A stretch of 64,000 nucleotides of DNA from UTCHB3 sp964371075 (GTDB taxonomy: Bacteria; Bacteroidota; Ignavibacteria; Ignavibacteriales; Ignavibacteriaceae), in contig CAYJKN010000004.1 in assembly GCA_964371075.1 (NCBI GenBank), positions 324,117 through 388,116 of the forward strand, written 5' to 3'. The notes under the pieces were generated by a model, which was not told the DNA's origin, did not search any database, and saw only the letters and a list, made by a program, of their open reading frames with translations. How positions within the stretch are numbered: position 1 is the first letter of the stretch; each line of letters opens with the position of its first letter. The translations under genes and the position numbers were made by a program. Positions 25,467 through 35,069 of the stretch are shown piece by piece.

Positions 25467-28310
25467 ATGAGGCAAATCCTCATTCTTACAACTGTATTGA
25501 TTGCAACCAGTGTATATTCCCAGAGTCATCAGGGACCCGCTCTGGGGAGTTATGCAAGCGGCGTTTACGTCACCACTAATTCATTTACAAACCAACCTGT
25601 CAGCAAATCTCCAAAATTTGAGACTGTTCGTAACAAGATAAAATTTAAAGGATTTCCTTACAGCATAGAGCATAATGAAAAGTTACCCGGTGAACTCGAA
25701 ATCTATAATGAGGGTGGTGTTTCTACAGAGGCCGGTGGTGTTGCTTTGATTAAAAGTTTTGAAGGGAATACGGAATCGAATTCAATTCCTCCCGATCCAC
25801 ATGTTGCCGTGGGACCCGATCATGTAGTTGGAACGGTTAATTCTGATTTTGCAATCTGGGATAAAAATGGCAATCTCTTAAAGAGAATTGATGCCGGCAA
25901 CTGGTATTCGAGTTTTGGTGTTGACCCGTTTGATCCAAAAGTTGTTTATGATCATTTTGCCCAAAGATGGGTGATGGTATGGCTTGATCAGAGGGATTCC
26001 CCACAAAGAGGTTACATCATGATTTCTGTCTCTGATGACTCAAATCCCTTGGGAACATGGAGAAACTGGTTGATGCCATCAAATATTAATGGCACTACAA
26101 CCACTTCCAACTGGGGAGATTATCAGGGGGTTGGTTTTGACGAAGAAAATTTTCTGATTACTTCCAATCAATTCAATTTTGGAGGTTATTTTGATTATGC
26201 AAAAATCAGAGTGATTAAAAAATCTGAGATTTACAATAATCCAACAGATACATGTAAATGGTATGATTTCTGGAATATTAAATATCCGGGAAACAGTCAA
26301 AGCGTTTTTAATATCAGACCGGTGATTCATTTTACACCCTCCGATACTTCATATTTTGTACATATTCCATATTATTCATCAAATGCGTATGTGATTTATA
26401 GAGTTACCTATGACGGAAACGGTGTACCTGCACTTAGCGGAACAGCTGTACCCGTTACTGCCTACAGCGATCCTCCACAAGCACTTCAGCCCGGTGGGGT
26501 TGCATTGGAATCGAGTGGACCGCAACTGACAAACGAACCTGTTTACAGAGATGGATCGATTTGGCTCACCCATTCCACGAGAAATCCAACGAGTGGTTCT
26601 TTTTCCGCCGTACGAATGGCAAGACTTAATCCTTTTACATCAACACCGATCGAACAATTAACTTTTGGAACAGCTTCGACTTGGTATTTTTATCCTGCGA
26701 TAATGATTGATAAAGGCGGGAACATGGTGTTCACTGTGAGTCGCTCAAGTCCAACTGAATATGTTAGTGCCTATTATGTTGGAAAACAGAATGGATCAAC
26801 CACTTTTACGCAACCATATCTTCTGATGTCCGGTAAAGGGCAGTATCAAAAAGATTATGGAAGTGGAAGAAACAGATGGGGTGATTATCTCGGAATTTCA
26901 CTTGATCCCTCCGGCGAAACATTCTGGATGATGAGTGAATATGTAGCTGCTCCAAGTGTTTGGAGCAACAGAATTGGTGAAGTAAGAATGATGCCTGTTA
27001 CCGGCGCATCATTGTTAACAGACATCCCAAAGATTGATTTTCAGGCGATGGAAAGAGGAAGAGAGAAAGATACAATTACATTTCAAATGATTAATGCTGG
27101 TTCACAACAGTTAGTTATTAACTCTCTTGGTTTGTCTAATTCCGCTTTTAGTTTGGCAGGTCAATTGTCTTACCCTCTGACAATAAATTCGTTTGACAGT
27201 CTTGCAATAAGTGTTGTTTGTGATCCACAAACTGCGGGGATGTTATACGATACTCTGGTTTTGGTTGATAACGACCCTGTGGAAAACAGAATCCCTGTTA
27301 GAGTTGAATCTTTTGATTTAAATCCCGTGGCACCTCAAAAAATTCTCGTAGTTACCAATTCCACCAATGGCGGGGGAACCTTCCTGATTAACAAGTCAAC
27401 GGGTGAATCAACACTTCTTGGGCCCGCAGGAGCCACCACTTTTAGCTCGATTTCGGCAAACCCAAAATCGGGAGTGATCTACGGATTCAAAGCGAGCGGG
27501 GGACAAACTCTTCTCCATAAAATGGATGCAAACAGTGGTAAACTTTACTCACGAACCACACTTGAATTGTCCGATGTCACCGGTAGTGCATTTGATACTT
27601 CAGGTACTTTATATCTTGTGTCGAAAAGGAACCTTTTATATAAATACTACGAAACAGACAATTCAATAATCAGAACTGATTCGGTAAAATGTACCGTTTC
27701 GGCTATAGCTTTTGATCCATTAAACAACCTGCTTTTTGCCTCCATCTATAAACCTCTTGGAGCTGATAAAGACAAGATATTGCGGATCATTCAGGGAACG
27801 GGTGACACTCTCAGAATCGGTAATCTTGGAAATAACAAACCCGTAAGGTCTTTGTTTTTCGATGAAACAGCCGGATTGTTTGGTTTTACCGGTGTTGCAT
27901 CTGTCAGTGGTGAATTCACTGCGATCAACAAATCAAATGGAGTTGGAACTGTTATTGGTTCAACGGGGCTTATTGGTTTGGTCTCAGCCGCTTATTATCC
28001 GGGTGTTATCAATTCCATTAATGAAACAGGCGATGGTTCAACAATAACTGCTTATAAACTTTTTGATAACTATCCAAATCCTTTTAACCCGTCAACTGTT
28101 ATCCGTTTTTCAATGCCGGTTTCAGGAATGGTGACACTCCAGGTTTATAACACACTGGGAGAAAAAGTTGCCGTCCTTATAAATGGTAACATGAACGCCG
28201 GAGAACATAAAGTTGAGTTTGATGCTTCTGGATTAACGAGTGGTGTCTATTTTTGTGAACTCCGCACCGGTGACTTTCGCTCAATGAAAAAGATGGTACT
28301 TTTAAGGTAG
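25467..28310 (+). CDS. Large secreted T9SS protein with choice-of-anchor D-type domain
   Basis: A 947-residue exported protein with signal peptide MRQILILTTVLIATSVYSQ. Residues 95-500 appear as a beta-propeller-like region (PPDPHVAVGPDHVVGTVNSD; QRWVMVWLDQRD). An HYDIN/choice-of-anchor D-type Ig module lies around 525-610 (NAGSQQLVINSLGLSNSAF), then a second repeat region with YVTN/NHL-like blades to about 850, and a C-terminal T9SS sorting domain with NYPNPFNPST. No catalytic motif is seen. It probably acts outside the cell as an adhesin or structural protein. Confidence 0.75.
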   Translation: MRQILILTTVLIATSVYSQSHQGPALGSYASGVYVTTNSFTNQPVSKSPKFETVRNKIKFKGFPYSIEHNEKLPGELEIYNEGGVSTEAGGVALIKSFEGNTESNSIPPDPHVAVGPDHVVGTVNSDFAIWDKNGNLLKRIDAGNWYSSFGVDPFDPKVVYDHFAQRWVMVWLDQRDSPQRGYIMISVSDDSNPLGTWRNWLMPSNINGTTTTSNWGDYQGVGFDEENFLITSNQFNFGGYFDYAKIRVIKKSEIYNNPTDTCKWYDFWNIKYPGNSQSVFNIRPVIHFTPSDTSYFVHIPYYSSNAYVIYRVTYDGNGVPALSGTAVPVTAYSDPPQALQPGGVALESSGPQLTNEPVYRDGSIWLTHSTRNPTSGSFSAVRMARLNPFTSTPIEQLTFGTASTWYFYPAIMIDKGGNMVFTVSRSSPTEYVSAYYVGKQNGSTTFTQPYLLMSGKGQYQKDYGSGRNRWGDYLGISLDPSGETFWMMSEYVAAPSVWSNRIGEVRMMPVTGASLLTDIPKIDFQAMERGREKDTITFQMINAGSQQLVINSLGLSNSAFSLAGQLSYPLTINSFDSLAISVVCDPQTAGMLYDTLVLVDNDPVENRIPVRVESFDLNPVAPQKILVVTNSTNGGGTFLINKSTGESTLLGPAGATTFSSISANPKSGVIYGFKASGGQTLLHKMDANSGKLYSRTTLELSDVTGSAFDTSGTLYLVSKRNLLYKYYETDNSIIRTDSVKCTVSAIAFDPLNNLLFASIYKPLGADKDKILRIIQGTGDTLRIGNLGNNKPVRSLFFDETAGLFGFTGVASVSGEFTAINKSNGVGTVIGSTGLIGLVSAAYYPGVINSINETGDGSTITAYKLFDNYPNPFNPSTVIRFSMPVSGMVTLQVYNTLGEKVAVLINGNMNAGEHKVEFDASGLTSGVYFCELRTGDFRSMKKMVLLR

Positions 28311-28361
28311 GGGACGCAGATCCACCACTGCTGACAGGTACACGCAGATTAAACAGAGTTC

Positions 28362-28489
28362 CGCAGATTTTAATTCCGACTTGTCGGAAGGGGAGATTTT
28401 TAATAACCCCCTCTGTGGGCTCTGAGTGTTCTGTGGTTTTTAAAAATTAACCTTTGCGTTCTTCCGACAAGTCGGAATTAAAATCTGCG
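28362..28489. repeat. 29-nt perfect inverted repeat with nested palindromes
   Basis: 28362-28390 is the exact reverse complement of 28461-28489, with 70 nt between. Each arm includes its own palindrome, TTCCGACTTGTCGGAA on the left and TTCCGACAAGTCGGAA on the right. The right arm interrupts a CTCTGTG...CGGCGG repeat unit (28407-28504), as an inserted REP-like element would. Confidence 0.85.
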
Positions 28490-28575
28490 TCCTCGGCGGT
28501 TTAATTCAAAATCCCCTCTGTGGACTCTGTGTGCTCTGTGGTTTTAAATTATTCTTTGCGTCCTTGGCGGTTTAA
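28407..28575. repeat. Two tandem CTCTGTG/GGCGG dispersed repeat units
   Basis: Unit 1 (28407-28504) and unit 2 (28513-28575) share the pattern CCTCTGTGG, CTCTG, CTGTGGTTTT, then CTTTGCGT and GGCGGTTTAA. Unit 1 is split by the palindromic right arm at 28461-28489. Sequences of this CTCTGTG/TTTGCGTCCTTGGCGG type are widespread non-coding repeats in unrelated environmental bacteria. No ORF lies in 28311-28651. Confidence 0.75.
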
Positions 28576-28651
28576 CCTGGCCCTTTGCCGTTTAGCACAA
28601 AACCCTTAAATTGTGAATTGAAAGCGACATATTTTGGATGTTTAATTATAA

Positions 28652-28891
28652 ATGAAGTTTCTCAGATTTTTAAATAATGCTGCGTCATATCTGCTTGTGG
28701 CGATAGTCCGTGGCTATCAATTATTGATCTCTCCACTTTTTCCTCCCAGTTGTCGGTTCTCTCCGACATGTTCAAATTATATGATTGAAGCATTGCACAA
28801 ACATGGTCCTCTTAAGGGATTACGTTTGGGAATATGGCGCATTTTAAGATGTAACCCATGGGGTGGAAGCGGATATGATCCCGTTCCTTGA
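28652..28891 (+). CDS. yidD: Membrane protein insertion efficiency factor YidD
   Basis: A 79-residue protein with the complete YidD signature: an amphipathic N-terminal region (LLVAIVRGYQLLISPLFPPS), CRFSPTCSNYMIEAL and the closing ILRCNPWGGSGYDPVP. The conserved cysteines are in place. YidD is a peripheral inner-membrane protein that assists YidC-dependent insertion. In many genomes it sits between rnpA and yidC; here it is alone, downstream of the repeat cluster and upstream of pyrE. Confidence 0.9.
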   Translation: MKFLRFLNNAASYLLVAIVRGYQLLISPLFPPSCRFSPTCSNYMIEALHKHGPLKGLRLGIWRILRCNPWGGSGYDPVP

Positions 28892-28978
28892 AGGGTTTAG
28901 AGAATATTTAATCGGAAAGGATTTTCGATAAAAGCAGGCAATAAAAACAATTACAAACAGTAAAAAGATATTAAGAAT

Positions 28979-29512
28979 ATGAATAAATATGAACTTGCAA
29001 TAAAGATTTTTGACACCGCCCATCTGACAGGTGAATTCCTTTTAAGATCAGGGAAAATATCAAACGAGTATTTTGATAAATACAGATTCGAAGCTGATCC
29101 TGTATTATTGGATGCGATTGCGGAACAGATGGTGAATCTTATTCCGGAGGGAACCGAGGTTTTGGCAGGACTTGAGATGGGAGGCATACCTCTTGCTACT
29201 GTCCTTTCATTAAAAACAGGGCTACCCGTAATATTTGTACGCAAAGAGGCAAAAAAATATGGCACCTGCAAAGTTGCTGAAGGGGGAGAATTTGCAGGAA
29301 AAAAAGTTTGTATCATTGAAGATGTTGTAACCACAGGTGGACAAATCAATCTGAGTGCTGTTGATTTGAGGGATGAGGGTGCAATTGTTGATTCGGTGCT
29401 CTGTGTGATTTTAAGAGAACCAAAAGCATATGAAAATCTTGGAGAAAAGGAACTTGGATTGATTCCACTTTTCACCATGGAAGAAATAAAACAATTTAAA
29501 GAGATCAATTAA
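28979..29512 (+). CDS. pyrE: Orotate phosphoribosyltransferase
   Basis: A 177-residue type I phosphoribosyltransferase that would convert orotate and PRPP to OMP in pyrimidine synthesis. The PRPP-binding motif VCIIEDVVTTGGQ (110-122) is intact, preceded by ALS-type helices and VIFVRKEAKKYG, whose Lys/Lys loop binds pyrophosphate in OPRTases. The N-terminal LRSGKISNEYFDKYRFEAD fits the orotate-binding hood. The ORF is shorter than E. coli PyrE (about 213 residues) but similar to archaeal and PyrE-like forms, so another orotate-like substrate cannot be fully excluded. Confidence 0.8.
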   Translation: MNKYELAIKIFDTAHLTGEFLLRSGKISNEYFDKYRFEADPVLLDAIAEQMVNLIPEGTEVLAGLEMGGIPLATVLSLKTGLPVIFVRKEAKKYGTCKVAEGGEFAGKKVCIIEDVVTTGGQINLSAVDLRDEGAIVDSVLCVILREPKAYENLGEKELGLIPLFTMEEIKQFKEIN

Positions 29513-29529
29513 TAAAAACAGGTTATGAT

Positions 29530-31749
29530 ATGTTCAATATGAAGAGAATTTCATTTTTTATAGTTCTGATACTTTTTTCTGCCACAGCTCAGGAAAAGGT
29601 GACAATTGAAAAACTTTTCCGCGGTGAGTTCTCAGGGGAGTTTTTTAAGAGTGTAAGTTGGACAGAGGCCGGGCACACCTACTATAAAATAGAAGACGGA
29701 ACCGATGGTTCTCAGATCTTTAAGGTTGACATATCAACTGGAAATAAAACTCTTCTCGCCGAGACCAAAGACTTTGTTCCAGAGGGGAAAAACACACCTT
29801 TGGCATTAAATGACTTTAAATTCAGCAAATCAGGTAAATACATAATAATTTACACCAACACCAAAAGAGTTTGGCGTGTGAATTCAAAAGGGGATTATTG
29901 GGTTTACAATACTGAATCGAAAAAATTGCGCCAGCTTGGTGGTGTGGATGCAAAACCATCCACACTTCAATTTGCAAAAATCGATCCAAACGAAAAATAT
30001 GCAGCTTATGTAAGAGAACATAATCTATATCTTGAAGAGCTTGAAACCGGTGTTGTAAAAGCATTGACCACTGACGGCAGCAGAACAATAATCAACGGTA
30101 CTTTTGATTGGGTTTACGAGGAAGAGTTTGGCATTCGTGATGGGTTCAGATGGAGCCCTGATGGCAGCAGAATAGCATTCTGGAGACTGGATGCAAAAAA
30201 CATCAAAGAATTTTTGATGATCAATAACACAGATTCACTTTATTCATATACCATCCCTGTTCAATATCCAAAAGCGGGAGAGAAAAACAGTGAATGTAAA
30301 GTTGGAACTGTGGATATCAAAACCGGAAAAACTGTTTGGATGAATATAGGGGATGACCCTTCAAATAACTACATTCCGAGAATGGAGTGGGCAGGGAAGA
30401 CCGGCAAACTGGCTTTTCAGCATCTTAACAGATTACAAAATGAAATGACCGTCTTTTTGGGTGATCCGTCAACCGGAGATGTTAAAAAACTTTATAACGA
30501 AAAACAAAATGCATGGATCGAAGTTGTTGACGATTGGAGATTCATAAATAATGATGAAGACTTGTTTTGGATCAGTGATAAAAGCGGATATGCTCAGATG
30601 TACCTTATTTCTTTGAAGACAGGTGAAGTTAGGAATATAATGAACACCAACCACGATGTAATGGAGTTGGTTAGGTTCGTGGAAAAAAGTGGTACTGTTT
30701 ATTATTACGCTTCACCAACAAGTGGAACACAAAGATATCTTTATGAAGCAAGTCTTAATGGCAAATTTGAACCAAGACGACTAACACCTGATCAATTTAC
30801 AGGATATAACACATATTCTGTTTCGGGTGACGGGTTGTTTGCTTACCATGTACATTATAACATTAACTCACCGGCTTCAGTATATTTTATTGATCTTCCA
30901 ACTCACAACACAATCAGAACCGAAATTACCAATGAAACTCTTAAAACCAAACTGAAGAATGTTGGTTACAATTATGAGTTGTTCACGGTAAAAACTCCGG
31001 GCGGAGTGGAAGTTGATGGCTGGTGTGTAAAACCTTCTGATTTTGATCCCGCAAAAAAATATCCCGTCCTGTTTTATGTTTACAATGAACCTTCAAGTCA
31101 GACTGTTCTCGACAAATATGATGGTTTTATGGGATTGTATCACAAAATAATCGCTGATAAAGGGTTTATTGTCATGAGCGTTGATGGACGGGGGACACCT
31201 GCTCCAAAAGGTAGTGAGTGGAGGAAATCGATATATCAAAAAATTGGTGTTATTTCAACTGAAGATCAGGCAGGTGCACTTCAGACTCTCTTGAATGAGA
31301 GACCATATATGGATGCAACAAAAGTGGGTGTATGGGGTTGGAGTGGTGGTGGATCGATGACTCTCAATATGATGTTCCGGCATCCAAAGTCTTATCACTT
31401 TGGGATTTCAGTAGCCCCTGTTACCGATCTCAGGTTTTATGATACCATTTATGAAGAGAGATATATGGGACTTCCTCAGGACAGCCCAGAAGCTTACAAA
31501 GAATGTTCACCCGTCACCTATGCAGCAAATCTTGAAGGAAATCTGTTTTTAATCCATGGAACAGGTGACGATAATGTCCATTTTCAGAATGCTGAGTACC
31601 TTGTAAATAAACTTGTTGCTGCCGGCAAACAGTTCAGATATATGCCTTATCCAAACAGATCCCACGGAATTTCGGAAGGTAAGGGCACAACTATGCACTT
31701 GTTTAACTCGATGCTTGGCTTTTTTGATGAACAATTGAATAAAAAGTAG
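29530..31749 (+). CDS. Dipeptidyl peptidase IV-type serine peptidase (S9B)
   Basis: A 739-residue exported peptidase with a signal peptide (ISFFIVLILFSATAQ). An eight-bladed propeller spans roughly residues 40-490 and includes the DWVYEEEFG segment, whose Glu pair binds the substrate amino-terminus in DPP IV. The alpha/beta-hydrolase domain follows with catalytic S605 in GWSGGGS, the DDN aspartates at 680-681 in HGTGDDNVHF, and H712 in NRSHGI. It would release X-Pro or X-Ala dipeptides from peptides in the periplasm. ATG 29539 is an equally good start. It follows pyrE by 17 nt. Confidence 0.9.
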   Translation: MFNMKRISFFIVLILFSATAQEKVTIEKLFRGEFSGEFFKSVSWTEAGHTYYKIEDGTDGSQIFKVDISTGNKTLLAETKDFVPEGKNTPLALNDFKFSKSGKYIIIYTNTKRVWRVNSKGDYWVYNTESKKLRQLGGVDAKPSTLQFAKIDPNEKYAAYVREHNLYLEELETGVVKALTTDGSRTIINGTFDWVYEEEFGIRDGFRWSPDGSRIAFWRLDAKNIKEFLMINNTDSLYSYTIPVQYPKAGEKNSECKVGTVDIKTGKTVWMNIGDDPSNNYIPRMEWAGKTGKLAFQHLNRLQNEMTVFLGDPSTGDVKKLYNEKQNAWIEVVDDWRFINNDEDLFWISDKSGYAQMYLISLKTGEVRNIMNTNHDVMELVRFVEKSGTVYYYASPTSGTQRYLYEASLNGKFEPRRLTPDQFTGYNTYSVSGDGLFAYHVHYNINSPASVYFIDLPTHNTIRTEITNETLKTKLKNVGYNYELFTVKTPGGVEVDGWCVKPSDFDPAKKYPVLFYVYNEPSSQTVLDKYDGFMGLYHKIIADKGFIVMSVDGRGTPAPKGSEWRKSIYQKIGVISTEDQAGALQTLLNERPYMDATKVGVWGWSGGGSMTLNMMFRHPKSYHFGISVAPVTDLRFYDTIYEERYMGLPQDSPEAYKECSPVTYAANLEGNLFLIHGTGDDNVHFQNAEYLVNKLVAAGKQFRYMPYPNRSHGISEGKGTTMHLFNSMLGFFDEQLNKK

Positions 31750-31974
31750 AAAAATATGATAAAAAAGAAGGTCACTATTCCTTATATCGTTTTTTTTCTT
31801 TAGTTTTGGTAGAATGATTTCTACAAAAACATAGAAAGGGGGCAACCTTTAATTATTATGGTTGTAATAATCAGTAGAAATCAGACATCAAAATCACAAA
31901 CACAGATTCACTAACATCAAAGCGGCATTGCTTATATAATTTTGTTAAAAGATACACACACAGGAGTCAGTAAT

Positions 31975-34900
31975 ATGCGGTTTAGGCATACAATTTTATG
32001 TATAACCTTTCTCCTTCTCAGTTATCCGCTCTTTGCGCAGACGGGAAAAATGACCGGAGTTGTCAAAGATCAGAAAACAGGAGAGACTCTGATTGGTGCC
32101 ACGATCATCATTGAAGGCACAAAACTGGGAGCCAAAACGGATTTTGAAGGATACTTTGTTATTCTGAACATATCACCGGGAAGCTACACAGTAAAAGCAT
32201 CGATGATCGGGTACGGATCAAAATCATACCAGGAAGTTAAGGTAAACATCAACCAGACCACTACAGTGGATTTTACTTTGGCTGATGAATCGATGACCAC
32301 AGATGAAGTAGTTATCATCGCTACTCAACCCGTCATCGAAAAAGACGTTTCTTCCAGCGTGGTTAATATTTCCATGGAAGATGTTTCAAATCTTCCAATC
32401 GTTAGCGTTGCAAGTGTTATTGGCTTGCAAGCAGGCGTTCAGGGCTTAACCATCAGAGGTGGTGGCTCCGATCAAACAGCTTTTATGATTAACGGTATCA
32501 CTTTCAGAGATGAAAGAGATAACACATCATACACAGGTATCAGTTTTACTTCTGTTGAAGAAATTCAGATTCAAACAGGTGGTTTTAACGCTGAATATGG
32601 TAACATCCGTTCCGGTCTCGTGAATGTGGTTACCACAGAAGGAAAAAGAGATAAATATAATGTCGTTTTCCTTGGTAGATACAGACCCGCAGGTGCAAAA
32701 AACTGGGGAGATCAACCAAATGACCCCAACGCCTACTATATCAGACCCTACATTGATCCTGCAGTAGCATTTACCGGAACCACAAGTGGTGCATGGGATG
32801 CTTACACAATGGCTCAATACCATGAATTTAGAGGATGGGACAAAGTTTCTCAGGAACTTTTGTCCGATGAAGATCCTTCAAACGATCTCACACCAGAAGC
32901 TGCTCAGCAATTATTTTTATGGCAGCACAGAAAACCGATGGGAATCACTCAACCTGACTACGATATGGACTTTAGCATTAGTGGACCGGTTCCCGTTATA
33001 AGTTCAAGTCTTGGTGATCTAAGATTCCTCGCCTCCTATAGAACCAGCCGTGAAATGTATGTAATCCCCCTTTCAACAAATTCCTACCATGATTGGAGTA
33101 CACATGTTAAAGTTACTTCAGACATCGCACAGGGAATGAAATTTACGATTGAAGGTTTACTCGGATTACAGACAGGAACCAGCAGTTCAAGAAGTGGTGG
33201 ACCCGGAATTTTCCGCTCAGCTTATTCGATTGTTTCGGAAATGGATATCCGCTCAGGAGCAAGTTACTCTGATGCAAGAGCTTTTGCAACCGATTATTGG
33301 GCGCCAACAAAAGTTGACAGAAAAATGTTGGGAGCAAAGTTTGTTCATGTTCTTTCACCTACCACATTTTATGAAGTTCAATTAAATGTTGTTGGTTCTG
33401 AATACAGCACAAATCCCGGAAGCGCCAGAAACACAGGAAATGTTGTAAAAATTGGAAACAATTTTTATGATGAATCACCTTATGGTGTTTTCAGCGGATT
33501 TTCATCAGGTATCGGAAGTTCGATGAACATGGGCTTGGGCTATTCAAACTCAAGAGACAGTTCAAAAGTTTATACATGGAGCAGCAGGTTTGATTTCTCA
33601 AGCCAGCTCAACAAAATTATGGCAGTTAAAGCAGGTGTTGAATTCATTTACACCGATAATAATGTAAATTACGCTCTTATTGAGCCTTCACTTCCAACAA
33701 GTAATACTACTTCAAAGTGGCACACTTTCCCTGTAAGGGGAGCCATTTATGGTCAGACTAAACTTGAATTTGAAGGAATGATTGCCAATATCGGTCTTCG
33801 TCTCGATTATTCACATGCCGGCGGAGAATGGTATCTTTATGATGCTTATAACAAAGCCTTTTCAGGTGCTTACTCTTCTGACATCGATAATCTGCTGATG
33901 AAAGAATCAACCGAGAAAATTCTCAGTTTAAGCCCAAGATTGGGCGTGGCATTCCCGATTACTGTGAACAGCAAGTTGTTCTTCAACTATGGTCACTTCA
34001 GATCGATGCCTGCTCCTGAGAATCTTTATCTTCTCAGAAGAAATACAACAAACAACGCAGTTACAAGACTTGCAAATCCTAACAATCCACTTCCAAAAAC
34101 AGTGGCTTATGAGTTGGGTTATGAGCACAATCTTGGTGATATGTTCCTTCTTAGACTTGCCGGTTACTACAAAGATGTTAGTGATGAGTCAAGACTTGTA
34201 GGTTATGTCAGCCGCGACAACTCTGTTTCATACAGTGTTCCTGAACCAAACATGTACCGTGATATTCGCGGATTTGAAGTAACACTTACAAAAAACAGAG
34301 GTGAATGGATAACCGGTTTTGTTAACTACACATACATGGTAGCTTCCTACGGTTATTTTGGACTTCCGACTTATTACGAAAACCCTGCACTTCAAAGAGA
34401 ATCTGAAAGAAACACAGCACTTTTTGATCAGGTTAAACCCGTTCCTCAGCCTTATGGCAGAGCCAACATTGATATCTTCACACCTATGCAATTTGGCCCC
34501 GAGATTGGTGGAATTTACCTGCTTGAAGATATTAGAATCAATCTTCTTGCTTCATGGTCGTCGGGAACTTACTTTGCATGGACAGGCCCAGGTGGAACAA
34601 GACCCGGTTTCTCGAATAATATTCAATGGAAAGATTATTACAATTTTGACATGAGAATATCGAAAACCTTCAGACTTGGCCCTGTGGGACTTGAAATGTT
34701 TGCTGATATATCCAACCTTTTCAACATCAAATACCTCGATTACAGAGCAGGATTTGTTGATGCAAAAGATTATGATGCTTATATGCAGTCACTCCATCTT
34801 TCATCTGAATTTAGTCAATTTGGATACAAAAATATAGTTGGAGAGGACAAACCCGGAGATGTAAGAACCGGAGAGTACATTCCTTGGGATGATAATGCCA

Positions 34901-35028
34901 GCGAATCTCAAAAAGAAGAATGGCGTAAAAACAAATCATACATTGATATGCCAAACCTTGCTTACACAGCTTTCTTAAACCCAAGAGCAATTTACTGGGG
35001 TTTGAGAATAATGGTTGAACTTAAGTAA
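31975..35028 (+). CDS. TonB-dependent outer-membrane receptor with CarboxypepD_reg-like domain
   Basis: A 1017-residue outer-membrane protein. The start is ATG 31975, with AGGAG at 31962-31966, rather than a TTG 33 nt upstream. It has a signal peptide ending near LFAQ, a carboxypeptidase-regulatory-like domain at about 25-105 (GVVKDQKTGETLIGATIIIEG), a plug with LTIRGGGSDQTAFMING and ending VNVVTTEG, and a long beta barrel. These receptors import large nutrients such as glycans or peptides with energy from TonB-ExbBD. It leads a probable five-gene operon whose later genes encode a secreted protein, a PorV-like protein and extracellular propeller proteins. A weak TAATTTTG element at 31937-31944 could be its promoter. 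Confidence 0.85.
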   Translation: MRFRHTILCITFLLLSYPLFAQTGKMTGVVKDQKTGETLIGATIIIEGTKLGAKTDFEGYFVILNISPGSYTVKASMIGYGSKSYQEVKVNINQTTTVDFTLADESMTTDEVVIIATQPVIEKDVSSSVVNISMEDVSNLPIVSVASVIGLQAGVQGLTIRGGGSDQTAFMINGITFRDERDNTSYTGISFTSVEEIQIQTGGFNAEYGNIRSGLVNVVTTEGKRDKYNVVFLGRYRPAGAKNWGDQPNDPNAYYIRPYIDPAVAFTGTTSGAWDAYTMAQYHEFRGWDKVSQELLSDEDPSNDLTPEAAQQLFLWQHRKPMGITQPDYDMDFSISGPVPVISSSLGDLRFLASYRTSREMYVIPLSTNSYHDWSTHVKVTSDIAQGMKFTIEGLLGLQTGTSSSRSGGPGIFRSAYSIVSEMDIRSGASYSDARAFATDYWAPTKVDRKMLGAKFVHVLSPTTFYEVQLNVVGSEYSTNPGSARNTGNVVKIGNNFYDESPYGVFSGFSSGIGSSMNMGLGYSNSRDSSKVYTWSSRFDFSSQLNKIMAVKAGVEFIYTDNNVNYALIEPSLPTSNTTSKWHTFPVRGAIYGQTKLEFEGMIANIGLRLDYSHAGGEWYLYDAYNKAFSGAYSSDIDNLLMKESTEKILSLSPRLGVAFPITVNSKLFFNYGHFRSMPAPENLYLLRRNTTNNAVTRLANPNNPLPKTVAYELGYEHNLGDMFLLRLAGYYKDVSDESRLVGYVSRDNSVSYSVPEPNMYRDIRGFEVTLTKNRGEWITGFVNYTYMVASYGYFGLPTYYENPALQRESERNTALFDQVKPVPQPYGRANIDIFTPMQFGPEIGGIYLLEDIRINLLASWSSGTYFAWTGPGGTRPGFSNNIQWKDYYNFDMRISKTFRLGPVGLEMFADISNLFNIKYLDYRAGFVDAKDYDAYMQSLHLSSEFSQFGYKNIVGEDKPGDVRTGEYIPWDDNASESQKEEWRKNKSYIDMPNLAYTAFLNPRAIYWGLRIMVELK

Positions 35029-35069
35029 TGATCAGTGAACCAGGAATGGAATATAAATCTGAGGAAATA

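Noticed and set aside
31937..31944. TAATTTTG as a confident promoter for the TonB receptor operon
   Set aside because: It matches TAnnTTTG, but no TTG element is found 19-21 nt upstream, so it is only mentioned as weak support in the gene entry.
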